A DNA stretch of 64,000 nucleotides. Origin: Methylobacterium hispanicum (lineage in GTDB: Bacteria; Pseudomonadota; Alphaproteobacteria; Rhizobiales; Beijerinckiaceae). A program made the translations under genes and the position numbers. The DNA lies in the NCBI RefSeq assembly GCF_022179285.1, contig NZ_BPQO01000014.1, forward strand, positions 1 to 64,000, written 5' to 3'. Positions 17,865 to 25,878 of the stretch are shown here, one piece after another (position 1 is the first letter of the stretch; each line of letters begins with the position of its first letter). The notes below the pieces were generated by a model. The model was not told the origin of the DNA, ran no database searches, and saw only the letters and a list, made by a program, of their open reading frames with translations.

Positions 17865-18167
17865 ATGTACAGCATCAGTCTCGGCCTCATCGAAGCCGGC
17901 CCTTCCCTGTCCGTGCCGAAGGGCCTGAGCGCCATAGAGCGGGATGTACTGGATGCTCTCAGCGACGAGTACGTCAGCACGACCGTCATCAAGTGCCGTG
18001 CGAGACTGCCGATCAACCAGCGGAACGGGCCGACCCTCCAAGCCTGCATCGACCTGAGGAGCCGAGGTCTGGCCGAGAGCATCGGATCCGGCCTTTCCCT
18101 GCGCTGGCGCAGGAGGACGGCCGATGACGCGTCCATCGCGCCCGAGGGAGGCGGGATCGATCGCTGA
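17865..18167 (+). CDS. Small protein with possible winged-helix fold
   Basis: 100 aa. Residues about 18-75 (GLSAIERDVLDALSDEYVST, then INQRNGPTLQACIDLRSRGL) have the helix spacing of a small winged helix-turn-helix, ending in a basic SLRWRRR wing. The ribosome site is weak, and an ATG at 17829 would add 12 residues. The acidic/Gly tail is probably disordered. Isolated in a gene-poor area, it may be a leftover regulator of a mobile element; function unknown. Confidence 0.45.
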   Translation: MYSISLGLIEAGPSLSVPKGLSAIERDVLDALSDEYVSTTVIKCRARLPINQRNGPTLQACIDLRSRGLAESIGSGLSLRWRRRTADDASIAPEGGGIDR

Positions 18168-18223
18168 AGCCCGCGAGGCTTGCCCGGCCCGGGCCCTTCC
18201 GTCTCGGCCGCGAACCGCGCGGT

Positions 18224-18667
18224 TCAGGACGCGGCGATCAGCGCCACACCGCCGATCATCAGCAGGCCGCCGACGATCCGAGGCAGGCTGGCGGCATGGC
18301 GCTCGAACCCGACCCAGCCGAAATGGTCGAGCGCGATCGAGGTCAGGACGCCGGCGGTGACGAGCAACCCCGTGAATGCGGCCGCTCCCACCCTCTGGGC
18401 GACGAGAAGCTGTGTCGCCACGATGCCGCCGCCCAGGACGCCGCCGAACCACGCCCACCACGGAATGCGGGCGGCCTCCTCGAAGGTCGGTAACGCCAGG
18501 CGGCCCGAGGCCAGGCCCGCGGTCAGGATCGTCAGAAGGGTCCCGACCCCCACGACCAGGCCGGCCGTGAGCGGTTGGGAGAGCCCTCGGGCCAACGCAC
18601 CGTTCTGCCCGGGCTGGATCGCGTTGGCGATGCCCGCGAGCAGGACGATGCCGTAAAGGTACCACAT
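18224..18667 (-). CDS. DMT-superfamily membrane protein, YdcZ/DUF606 family
   Basis: 147 aa with five hydrophobic segments. It opens with MWYLYGIVLLAGIANAIQPGQNG and has the central PWWAWFGGVLGGGIVATQ block, both typical of the DUF606 half-size EamA-like family (140-150 aa). These proteins probably work as homo- or heterodimers and are proposed small-molecule exporters; the substrate is unknown. It is a single gene on the leftward strand with no operon partner. Confidence 0.9.
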   Translation of the reverse strand: MWYLYGIVLLAGIANAIQPGQNGALARGLSQPLTAGLVVGVGTLLTILTAGLASGRLALPTFEEAARIPWWAWFGGVLGGGIVATQLLVAQRVGAAAFTGLLVTAGVLTSIALDHFGWVGFERHAASLPRIVGGLLMIGGVALIAAS

Positions 18668-19079
18668 GTTGGGATCCGATCCGCACCACCACCGGAAGTG
18701 GAACGCGCGAGCCTGGTCTACGCTTCAACGCGGCCCCGCGATGCGTCGTCCGCGCCCCGCCGACCGCACCCGCACCGCGTCGCGCGGCCCGGGATCGTGC
18801 TCGACCGACGAAGCTTCGGAACGCCGCGCGCAGCCGTGGACCGGGTGCTCGTGAGGAACGGTGAGCCTTGCCGGCCGATCACGCGGAGGACGCCGGCCTG
18901 CGCCAGAAGCGCAGCGCTTCGATCGAAGACCGATCGCTCGGCATGGCTGCGGACCGAACGCGAGGCGTGCCGGAACGTCATGCGAAAACTGCATGCCGGG
19001 CTTGAGGCATGTGGTATACCAAACGGAGGCGTGCAGTGCGATATCAGCCTCATCGCACTGCACCACAGGACGCCCGCCG
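18668..19079. other. Intergenic region with a strong hairpin at its right end
   Basis: 412 bp. No supported gene. The left part should hold the promoter of the leftward YdcZ gene. TGGTATACCAA occurs at about 19010-19020, and a 12-bp-stem hairpin follows at 19031-19063. Confidence 0.5.
19031..19063 (+). promoter_or_regulatory. Perfect 12-bp stem, 9-nt loop hairpin
   Basis: GTGCAGTGCGAT (19031-19042) and ATCGCACTGCAC (19052-19063) are exact inverted repeats. The hairpin ends 16 nt before the ATG at 19080, and no T-run follows, so it is not a terminator. It could be an operator dyad or an RNA structure controlling the small ORF downstream. Confidence 0.75.
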
Positions 19080-19217
19080 ATGACCCTCCTCGCCGCTCTC
19101 GCTCTCCTCCCCTTCGCCGCCGCCGTTCACGTCTCGCTGGTGATCGCCCTGGCCAAGACCTTCGACGGCGACGCCCAGAACGCTGGTACGGCCGGTGCCG
19201 TCCCGACCCTGGCCTGA
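19080..19217 (+). CDS. Small single-span membrane protein
   Basis: 45 aa: a hydrophobic N-terminal segment (MTLLAALALLPFAAAVHVSL and on through VIALA), then a short polar tail. AGGA lies about 10 nt before the ATG. No family recognised. The perfect hairpin just upstream suggests it is expressed and regulated. Confidence 0.4.
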   Translation: MTLLAALALLPFAAAVHVSLVIALAKTFDGDAQNAGTAGAVPTLA

Positions 19218-19465
19218 TCCACGGAGCGGCCGCCCTCCGCGGCCATGACGACGCAGCCCGTCCGGTTCGCCGTGGCGGGCTTTGTCTTGTCTGCATTGTG
19301 GCCGTCGCTGCCGCCGGCCGCGGCGCGGTGGCGATGACGTGACGGCCGCGGTCTCGCGGGAAGTCGTGAAACCGCCGAACTGGGCGTGATTCGGTGGCCA
19401 CGCCGCCCCGGCCGTGCCCCCGACTGTCGCACGGTGCGGGGCCGCTCCGCCTCGGGGCGCGGCGT

Positions 19466-20152
19466 TCAGGGTAGGGGCGCCTCCGCCCGTGTCGCGGTCC
19501 ACACGACGTGGCGCGGGCCGGTGTGGCCGTTGGCGGGGATGCGGGTTTCGGCGACCGCGAAGCCGTGGCGCTTCAAGCGGGCCTTGAACTTACGATCCGG
19601 TGAACCGGACCACACCGCGAGGACCCCCGCGGGGCGCAGCGCCCAGCGCAGGCGCTTGAGGCCCCAGCCGTCGTAGAGCCGGTTGTTGGACCGGCGCATC
19701 AGGCCCTCCGGCCCGTTGTCGACGTCGAGCAGGATGACGTCCCAGCCGGCGGGTTCCGACTGGATGAGGCGGTTCACGTCGGTTTCCTCGACGCTGACGC
19801 GCGGGTCGTCCAGGCAGCCCGCGAAGACCCGCGACAGGGGGCCACGCGCCCAGGCCGTCACCGCCGGCACGAGCTCGGCCACGACGATCCGCGCGTCGGG
19901 CCCCAGCGTGCGCAGAGCCGCGCGCAACGTGAACCCCATGCCGAGGCCGCCGATGAGCACGCGCGGAGCCGGCGTGTGCGTCATCCGGGCGCAGGCCAGC
20001 GTGGCCAGGGCCTCCTCCGAGGTGCCGCGCGTGCTGTTCATCAGCTCGATCTCGTCGACGACGATCGTGAACTCGTCGTCCCGCTGCATCAGCGCGAGGC
20101 TCCGGCCGCCGCCCGGCACGGGGCCGGTATCGAGGTGAACCCAGGCGTTCAT
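19466..20152 (-). CDS. Spermidine-synthase-like protein
   Basis: 228 aa with a Rossmann methyltransferase-like core. RVLIGGLGMGFTLRAAL is the glycine-rich nucleotide loop, VVAELVPAVTAW is the acidic second strand, and WDVILLDVDNGPEGL is the motif seen in SpeE-like proteins where the DAxD catalytic loop would be. It lacks the full polyamine-synthase N-terminal domain. It belongs to the short SpeE-like group whose members may be aminopropyl- or methyltransferases of unknown substrate. Single leftward gene. Confidence 0.75.
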   Translation of the reverse strand: MNAWVHLDTGPVPGGGRSLALMQRDDEFTIVVDEIELMNSTRGTSEEALATLACARMTHTPAPRVLIGGLGMGFTLRAALRTLGPDARIVVAELVPAVTAWARGPLSRVFAGCLDDPRVSVEETDVNRLIQSEPAGWDVILLDVDNGPEGLMRRSNNRLYDGWGLKRLRWALRPAGVLAVWSGSPDRKFKARLKRHGFAVAETRIPANGHTGPRHVVWTATRAEAPLP

Positions 20153-20310
20153 GGGGAGCCCTTCCGGTGTTGGCGGCGACGGTCCCCGGCCGGGGGGCGT
20201 CGACGGAGCGGGCGGGGCCGGCTTCGGCGCCCGTCAAGGCCGCTCCATGGTCTGCGTCCCCTGCTCGGGTACGGCTTGCCCCGCGCGCCGGGGAGCGTCT
20301 ATCAGCCCTC

Positions 20311-20562
20311 ATGGCCAAGCGCATCAAGTCCCTGCCGCAGGAGCGCGGTTTCGTGCTCTTCGACGTCGTCTACGCGGACGGCAGCCGCGCCTCGAACCGG
20401 CGTGTCCCGGTCGAGATCCTCGGCGGGCTCGACGGCGACGCGCCGGCCGAGCAACTCATCCTCGAGCAGGATCAGGAGATCGCCCGGAAATCCGGGCGGC
20501 CTGCCCGCGAGATCCAGAGCCTGTCCCGCTCGCCGGCTCCGGCCCCGAAGGTCGTCGCCTGA
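20311..20562 (+). CDS. Small conserved-looking hypothetical protein
   Basis: 83 aa, basic start (MAKRIKSL), a beta-rich middle (GFVLFDVVYADGSRASNRRV) and an acidic, then basic helical tail. GGGGAG lies upstream. No family recognised. It ends 40 bp before the convergent acyltransferase gene. Confidence 0.6.
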   Translation: MAKRIKSLPQERGFVLFDVVYADGSRASNRRVPVEILGGLDGDAPAEQLILEQDQEIARKSGRPAREIQSLSRSPAPAPKVVA

Positions 20563-20602
20563 TCGATCGCCCGGGTCTGTCCGCCCGGTTTCCCCGCTGC
20601 GG

Positions 20603-21742
20603 TCAGGCCGCGTTCGGCGGGGAGATCGCGGCGGCCGGGCGCGGCGCCGTGCGAGCCTGCAGCCAGGTGGTGAGCGGCTTCTCCACGAGATGGTGGAAGA
20701 GGAGTGCCACCGCGCAGGCGAGGACGAGCGAGGCGGCGAGCATCGGCCAGTAGCCGAGCCTGTCGTGGAGCCCGGCGGCCACCCAGGCCTTGCGGAAGCC
20801 GAAGATCACGAAGGGGTGGCTGAGGTAGAGCGCGTAGCTCGCATCGCCCAACCGCGCGGCGAGCCGCGTCCCGAGGCCGCCGGACCCGGCTCTCCGCCAC
20901 CGGGGTCCGAGCGCGGCGGCCGCGACGAGTAGCGCCGCCGGCACACCCCAGCCGACCACCCGCAGGACGTCGTTCGGCGTGGTCCAGTCGAGGGCCTGAT
21001 GCCCGGATCCCATCGGGTCCCAGGCCAGGGTGGCGACGGCTGCCGCCACCAGCGCGCCGCATGCGGGAGCCGACAGGCGGACGCTCGCGCGCAGCAGGAG
21101 CGCGAGGCCCATGCCGAGGGCGAATTCGATGAGGATCGGACGCGTCCAGAAGAAGGCGGCCGCCCCGAGCGGTCCCGGCAGGCCGGCCGGCACCAGGGCG
21201 CCCAGCAGGACCAGGGCGGCCAGCACCCCGGCGACGCCGAGCACGGCGCGGCCCCGCGCGAACCCGATGAAGAGCGCGAAGACGCCGTAGAAGAACATCT
21301 CGTAGTTGAGGGTCCAGCCGAGCGTCAGGATCGGGCGCGGGATGCCGTCGCCGAAGGCGTCGGTCGGCCAGAAGGCGAAGGAAGCCAGGATATCGGCTGT
21401 CGCGGGCAGCACCTTGCCCTCGGTCGCGGCCGCGCGGATCAGCAGTGCGAGGTAGAGCCCGGTGAACAGCCAGTAGAGCGGCACGATGCGCACGAGGCGC
21501 CGGCCGAGGAAGTGGCCGGCCGCCTCCGGCCGGGCGAACAGCCGCTCCGAGCTGTAGACCATGATGAAGCCGGAGATGACGAAGAACAGGTCCACCCCCG
21601 CCCCCCAGGGCAGGGTGAAGATCCGCTCGAAATCGCCGCCGAGCTTGAGGCTCTGGACCTTGGCGTCGTGCTGGGCGTGCCCGAAGGCGACCGTGAGGGC
21701 CGCGACCCCGCGCAGGATCTGGATGGGAACGATCTGGTTCAT
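20603..21742 (-). CDS. Acyltransferase 3 (OafA/NodX-type) membrane protein
   Basis: 379 aa, about ten membrane segments. The N-terminus reads IQILRGVAALTVAFGHA, with the conserved R and the H of the first-helix motif; WGAGVDLFFVISGFIM is the second hallmark, and RRLVRIVPLYW follows. Members acylate sugars of lipopolysaccharide, exopolysaccharide or Nod factors at the inner membrane. The ATG at 21740-21742 was chosen over a GTG 15 bp upstream. It may decorate the polymer handled by the nearby O-antigen ligase. Confidence 0.92.
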   Translation of the reverse strand: MNQIVPIQILRGVAALTVAFGHAQHDAKVQSLKLGGDFERIFTLPWGAGVDLFFVISGFIMVYSSERLFARPEAAGHFLGRRLVRIVPLYWLFTGLYLALLIRAAATEGKVLPATADILASFAFWPTDAFGDGIPRPILTLGWTLNYEMFFYGVFALFIGFARGRAVLGVAGVLAALVLLGALVPAGLPGPLGAAAFFWTRPILIEFALGMGLALLLRASVRLSAPACGALVAAAVATLAWDPMGSGHQALDWTTPNDVLRVVGWGVPAALLVAAAALGPRWRRAGSGGLGTRLAARLGDASYALYLSHPFVIFGFRKAWVAAGLHDRLGYWPMLAASLVLACAVALLFHHLVEKPLTTWLQARTAPRPAAAISPPNAA

Positions 21743-21853
21743 GGGAGGCCCGGACACGCTCCTGCGCGGCGCTCCCCGGAGCGTAGGCGGACCCGCTTAA
21801 CGCGGGCTCTCGCCGCCGCCCGCATCCCGCGACAGCGTTAAGCGTTCACCGCG

Positions 21854-22103
21854 CAGGGCAATCGCATATGCCGCGCGAGTCCTGAGCCGGATCGAGCGCG
21901 GGTCCCCTCTCCCGTGCGGGAGAGGGACAGGGTGAGGGACGAGAACTGTCAGGATCGGGCGCGATAGGCCCGCTCGGTGGCGCCGCGCCATGTCCGTAAA
22001 ATTCTCATCCCTCACCCCAACCCTCTCCCGCACGGGAGAGGGGGCGCGTTGCGGCTCGGGCGCGATCCGAGACGGGTTGCCGCCATATGTGCGATCGCCC
22101 TGC
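21854..22103. repeat. ~250-bp palindromic MITE-like element, copy 1
   Basis: The outer arms (CAGGGCAATCGCATATG at the left; inverted at the right as CATATGTGCGATCGCCCTGC) and the inner arms (CCCTCTCCCG...CGGGAGAGGG) make it palindromic through most of its length. TCACCGCG flanks it on both sides (21846-21853 and 22104-22111). The right flank begins exactly with the TGA stop (reverse strand) of the O-antigen ligase gene. The inner core is shared with the elements at 25.6 and 49.3 kb. Confidence 0.75.
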
Positions 22104-23378
22104 TCACCGCGGCTCCCCTGCCCGGGCGCGCAGCCACGCCCAGCGCGCGACGTGCAGGCCCCAGACCATGCCGAGCATCATGTAGACGTGGCGCCACTTC
22201 TCGATGTCGATCTGGAAGCCCTGGAGGAAGAACATCAGCAGGGCCGGCCAGGCAATCTGGGCGAGGCGCTGGTAGGGCGAGGGCGTCAGGCAGAGCCGGA
22301 AGCCGACCGCGGCCGTGGCGAGCACGATGCCGAGGAACGCGAAGCCCGCGATCCAGCCGCCGTTGGAGAAGGCGCCGATATAGGAGTTGTGCGGCTCCAG
22401 GCCGAAGACGCGGCGCCAGCGCAGGGGGCCGAAGCCCTCGGGGCGCTCCAGCAGCATCTCCATGCCGCGGCGCTGGTTGCCGAAGCGCCCGGTCTCGCCC
22501 TCGTCGTAGTCCTTCGTGGCGACCGCGCGATCGCTGAAGCGCGCCGCGACGCCGTCCAGCGCGAACAGGCCCCCGATCATCGCGGCCCCGCAGACGAGGG
22601 CGACGGCACCGAGGCCCGCGATCCGGCGCCGCAGCGCCCGCGTCGGCGCCGTGACCCAGGCCATGGCGCTCATCAGGCCGATCCCGAGCAGGCAGGCCGC
22701 CCAGGAGCCGCGCGAGAAGGACAGGAAGATGCAGGCCAGGATGACGAGGAGCGCGGTGAGCGAGCCGAGAATCCGGCGGGTGCGCCCGGTGATCAGGTTG
22801 TGGATCAGGTAGAGCGCCGCGAGGATCAGGAACGAGCCGAGCAGGTTCGGGTCCTCGAACACGCCGGAGGCGCGGCCGTCCATCGTGAACAGGATGCCGT
22901 CGCCGAGCACGTCGAAGTAGCTGAGGATGCCGCAGACCGCCGCGAACAGGCAGCTCGCCAGATAGGCCCGCAGGGCGAACTCGACCCGGCGCGGCGTCTC
23001 GTCCGAGAAGAACATCACGAAGAAGACGCCCGTGACGATCAGGTAGACCGACTGGAAGGTCCACTCCCCCGGCAGCGTCTCGTCGAGATAGGGCAGCAGC
23101 GAGACGACGAGGCAGGTTCCGTAGACGAGGAGCAGCGCGAAGATCGCCAGCGCCGCCCGGTGGAAGCGCAGGCCGAGCAGCGACCAGAGCAGCAGGGTCG
23201 GGATCGCCACGAAATCGTAGGGCGAGGGCCGCAGGAAGGTGAAGCAGGTGAAGAACAGGAACAGCCAGAACAACCCGTAGCCGAGGGATTCCAGCGCGGC
23301 CCGCACGGGCAGGCGGCCGAGCCGGGAGACGCCGGGGGATCGGGGCCGGTCCGGCCCGGCGATGGTGGTGGCGTGCAT
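22104..23378 (-). CDS. O-antigen ligase / Wzy_C family membrane protein
   Basis: 424 aa, about eleven membrane segments. A large periplasmic loop (about residues 255-330) has the Wzy_C pattern: GRFGNQRRGMEMLLERP, then GLEPHNSYIGAFSNGG, with the functionally important Arg and His. These proteins join polymer to lipid A core or polymerise repeat units in the periplasm. The stop codon sits at the edge of a palindromic element. It could be a second polymerase for the locus at 1-13 kb or a separate ligase. Confidence 0.85.
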   Translation of the reverse strand: MHATTIAGPDRPRSPGVSRLGRLPVRAALESLGYGLFWLFLFFTCFTFLRPSPYDFVAIPTLLLWSLLGLRFHRAALAIFALLLVYGTCLVVSLLPYLDETLPGEWTFQSVYLIVTGVFFVMFFSDETPRRVEFALRAYLASCLFAAVCGILSYFDVLGDGILFTMDGRASGVFEDPNLLGSFLILAALYLIHNLITGRTRRILGSLTALLVILACIFLSFSRGSWAACLLGIGLMSAMAWVTAPTRALRRRIAGLGAVALVCGAAMIGGLFALDGVAARFSDRAVATKDYDEGETGRFGNQRRGMEMLLERPEGFGPLRWRRVFGLEPHNSYIGAFSNGGWIAGFAFLGIVLATAAVGFRLCLTPSPYQRLAQIAWPALLMFFLQGFQIDIEKWRHVYMMLGMVWGLHVARWAWLRARAGEPR

Positions 23379-23519
23379 CGGGGCGGGGTCCGGACGCGGG
23401 AGGCGCTGTCGATCGCCGCGAGGATCCACGAGCCGGATCAGCAAAGCCTTAAGGCTGCGGGCCTGCGGCGTGCCGTCCGGGGGCGGAACCGCGGTCTCGT
23501 CTCGCGGATTCGAGCCCGC

Positions 23520-24284
23520 ATGGCCGTTCCCCACAGACACGAGGCGCCCCCGCGCCCGCGCGGCGCGAAAGCCGCCCCCGAGGCCGCCCCCCAGGCCGCG
23601 CCGGCGCCCGACCTCGCCGCGAAGGCGCTCGCCGTGCACCGGCTGCTCTGCCCGGTCTACGGCTGCCCGATCCCCTACTTCCACGCGCTCGATCCGGTGA
23701 GCGAGCTCGTCTCCTCGCTGCTGTCCCACCGCACGCGCAACGCGGATTCGGGCCGCGCCTTCAAGGCGCTGCGCGCCCGCTACCCGGACTGGGCGGCGCT
23801 GATCGCCGCACCGGTTCCCGAGGTCGAGGCGACGATTGCCGGGGTGACGTGGCCGGAACTCAAGGCGCCGCGCATCCAGGCGGTGCTCGCCGCCGTGCGG
23901 GAGCGGGCCGGCGGGCTCGATCTCGGCTTCCTGGCGGGGATGGAGGTGGAGGCCGCCCGCGCCTGGCTCGAAGCGATCCCGGGCGTCGGCCCCAAGACGA
24001 GCGCGGCGGTGCTCAGCTTCTCGGTGCTGCGGATGCCGGCGCTGCCCGTCGACAGCCACCATCACCGGGTGGCGCAGCGCCTCGGCCTGATCGGCCCGCG
24101 GGTCGATGTCGGCCCGTCGCACCCGATCCTGCGGGCGCAGCTGCCCGCGGACTGGAGCGCGCAGGACCTCTACGACAACCACGAGATCCTGATGCTGCAC
24201 GGCCAGCGCGTCTGCCACCACCGCAACCCGGCCTGCGGGGCTTGCGTGCTCGCCGAGATCTGCCCGAGCGCAAGGGTGGCGTAA
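23520..24284 (+). CDS. Endonuclease III family DNA glycosylase (divergent)
   Basis: 254 aa. The helix-hairpin-helix (EAIPGVGPKTSAAV) holds Lys159, the family's catalytic lysine, and Asp178 lies in PVDSHHHRV. A 4Fe-4S cluster loop C-x6-C-x2-C-x5-C ends the protein. It would remove damaged bases and nick DNA in base-excision repair. The segment that reads LSAQ in Nth is LSHRTRN here, and the first 30 residues are a basic Ala/Pro tail, so it is not orthodox Nth and may have different base preference. Confidence 0.88.
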   Translation: MAVPHRHEAPPRPRGAKAAPEAAPQAAPAPDLAAKALAVHRLLCPVYGCPIPYFHALDPVSELVSSLLSHRTRNADSGRAFKALRARYPDWAALIAAPVPEVEATIAGVTWPELKAPRIQAVLAAVRERAGGLDLGFLAGMEVEAARAWLEAIPGVGPKTSAAVLSFSVLRMPALPVDSHHHRVAQRLGLIGPRVDVGPSHPILRAQLPADWSAQDLYDNHEILMLHGQRVCHHRNPACGACVLAEICPSARVA

Positions 24285-24286
24285 CG

Positions 24287-24432
24287 GGGTTCCAAGGGGC
24301 CCAAGGCCCCTTGGCAGGGTCCGGGGCGCGCAGCCCCGGGATTGGCCTCTCCGGCCCGGCTCTGCCGGGTCGAAGAGGCCACATGCAGGGCTCTGCCCTG
24401 CACCCGCCAAAGGTCTTCGACCCTTGGGACCC
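24287..24432. repeat. ~146-bp palindromic repeat after the endonuclease III-like gene
   Basis: It starts two bases after the TAA stop. The outer arms are GGGTTCCAAGGGGC and GACCCTTGGGACCC (inverted). Inside lie CAAGGGGCCCAAGGCCCCTTGG and GGGGCGCGCAGCCCC, which are strong hairpins. It probably ends rightward transcription before trpS and looks like a dispersed repeat. Confidence 0.65.
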
Positions 24433-24531
24433 AGGACCACCCGCGCTCAACCTTGACCCGGTCCCTGCCACCTGATCAGAAGCCGGGTCCCGCCAGGTCG
24501 GCGGGCCTCAGTGAGGCGGGGTAGGCGCGCG

Positions 24532-25593
24532 ATGGCCGCGTTCAACGAACTGGTGTTCTCCGGCGTGCAGCCGACCGGGAACCTGCATCTCGGCAACTAT
24601 CTCGGCGCCATCAAGCGCTTCGTGGAGATGCAGAACAGGGACGCGCAGTGCCTCTACTGCGTCGTCGACATGCACGCGATCACGCTATGGCAGGACCCGC
24701 AGGCCTTGCGCGGCCAGATCCGCGAGGTCACGGCCGCGTTTCTGGCCGCCGGCATCGACCCGAGGCGCTCCATCGTGTTCAACCAGAGCCAGGTGCCGGC
24801 CCATGCCGAGCTCGCCTGGATCTTCAACTGCGTCGCCCGCATCGGCTGGCTCAACCGCATGACGCAGTTCAAGGACAAGGCCGGCAAGGACCGCGAGAAC
24901 GCGAGCGTCGGCCTCTACGCCTACCCGGTGCTGATGGCCGCCGACATCCTGGCCTACCGGGCGACGCACGTCCCCGTGGGCGAGGACCAGAAGCAGCACC
25001 TCGAGCTGACCCGCGACATCGCCCAGAAGTTCAACACCGATTTCGCCGGCTCGATCATGGCCCACGGCCACGGCGAGGACGGCTTCTTCCCCGTCACCGA
25101 GCCGCTGATCGGCGGGCCGGCAGCCCGGGTGATGTCGCTGCGCGACGGCGCGAAGAAGATGTCGAAGTCCGATGCCTCTGACAACTCGCGCATCAACCTC
25201 ACGGACGATCAGGATCTGATCGCCCAGAAGGTGCGCAAGGCCAAGACCGACCCGGACCCCCTCCCCTCGGAGGCGGAAGGCCTGAAGGGCCGGCCCGAGG
25301 CCGACAACCTCGTGGGCATCTACGCGGCGCTCGCCGAGACGACCCGCGAGGCGGTGCTGGCGCAGTATGGCGGCGCGCAGTTCTCGGCCTTCAAGGGCGC
25401 GCTGGTCGATCTCGCGGTGGAGAAGCTCAGCCCGATCAACGCCGAGATGAAGCGGCTCACCGCCGATCCCGGCCACATCGACGCCGTGCTGGCCGACGGC
25501 GCCGCGCGGGCCGAGGCGATCGCCGCCCCGACCCTCGACGCCGTCAAGGACATCGTCGGCTTCGTGCGCCGCACGCGGCTCAGCCCGGTCTGA
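24532..25593 (+). CDS. trpS: Tryptophanyl-tRNA synthetase
   Basis: 353 aa, class Ic synthetase that charges tRNA-Trp. The HIGH-type motif is [12 protein letters not shown] (about residues 13-24), and the KMSKS loop is [11 protein letters not shown] (about 207-217). Length and order match bacterial TrpRS. The ATG at 24532 was chosen because the protein begins with the conserved FSGVQPTG strand seven residues later. Its TGA stop lies inside the 9-bp direct repeat flanking the palindromic element at 25597-25851. Confidence 0.97.
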   Translation: MAAFNELVFSGVQPTGNLHLGNYLGAIKRFVEMQNRDAQCLYCVVDMHAITLWQDPQALRGQIREVTAAFLAAGIDPRRSIVFNQSQVPAHAELAWIFNCVARIGWLNRMTQFKDKAGKDRENASVGLYAYPVLMAADILAYRATHVPVGEDQKQHLELTRDIAQKFNTDFAGSIMAHGHGEDGFFPVTEPLIGGPAARVMSLRDGAKKMSKSDASDNSRINLTDDQDLIAQKVRKAKTDPDPLPSEAEGLKGRPEADNLVGIYAALAETTREAVLAQYGGAQFSAFKGALVDLAVEKLSPINAEMKRLTADPGHIDAVLADGAARAEAIAAPTLDAVKDIVGFVRRTRLSPV

Positions 25594-25860
25594 GACCGTT
25601 TCCGGCTGATCGGTTCGGTCTGACGCATCGTCTCGGAACGAGGCGCGGGTCCCCTCTCCTGTAGGGAGAGGTCTGCTTTCGCAGAAAGCCGGGTGAGGGG
25701 TATGACGCTCCCAGAAGAGGCGGAGGCCTGAACGCGCGTCGATTGCGTGCTCAAGTCTGTGAGGTCATACCCCTCACCCCAACCCTCTCCCTCTGGAAGA
25801 GGGGGCAGGGCGCGGTTCACCTCACAGGGTCGAACCCATCGACCGGAAACGGTCTGAGAC
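25588..25860. repeat. 255-bp palindromic MITE-like element with perfect 9-bp target duplication, copy 2
   Basis: Element 25597-25851 begins CGTTTCCGG and ends CCGGAAACG, exact 9-bp inverted ends inside imperfect 24-27 bp inverted repeats. GTCTGAGAC flanks it exactly on both sides (25588-25596 and 25852-25860). The left duplication contains the trpS stop codon. Internal arms (CCCCTCTCC...GGAGAGG; CCCTCACCCC...GGGTGAGGGG) can fold as a terminator between two convergent genes. The same element occurs inverted at 49257-49495. There is no ORF inside, so it would need a transposase in trans. Confidence 0.85.
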
Positions 25861-25878
25861 GGGACCGTCCGGATGGCC

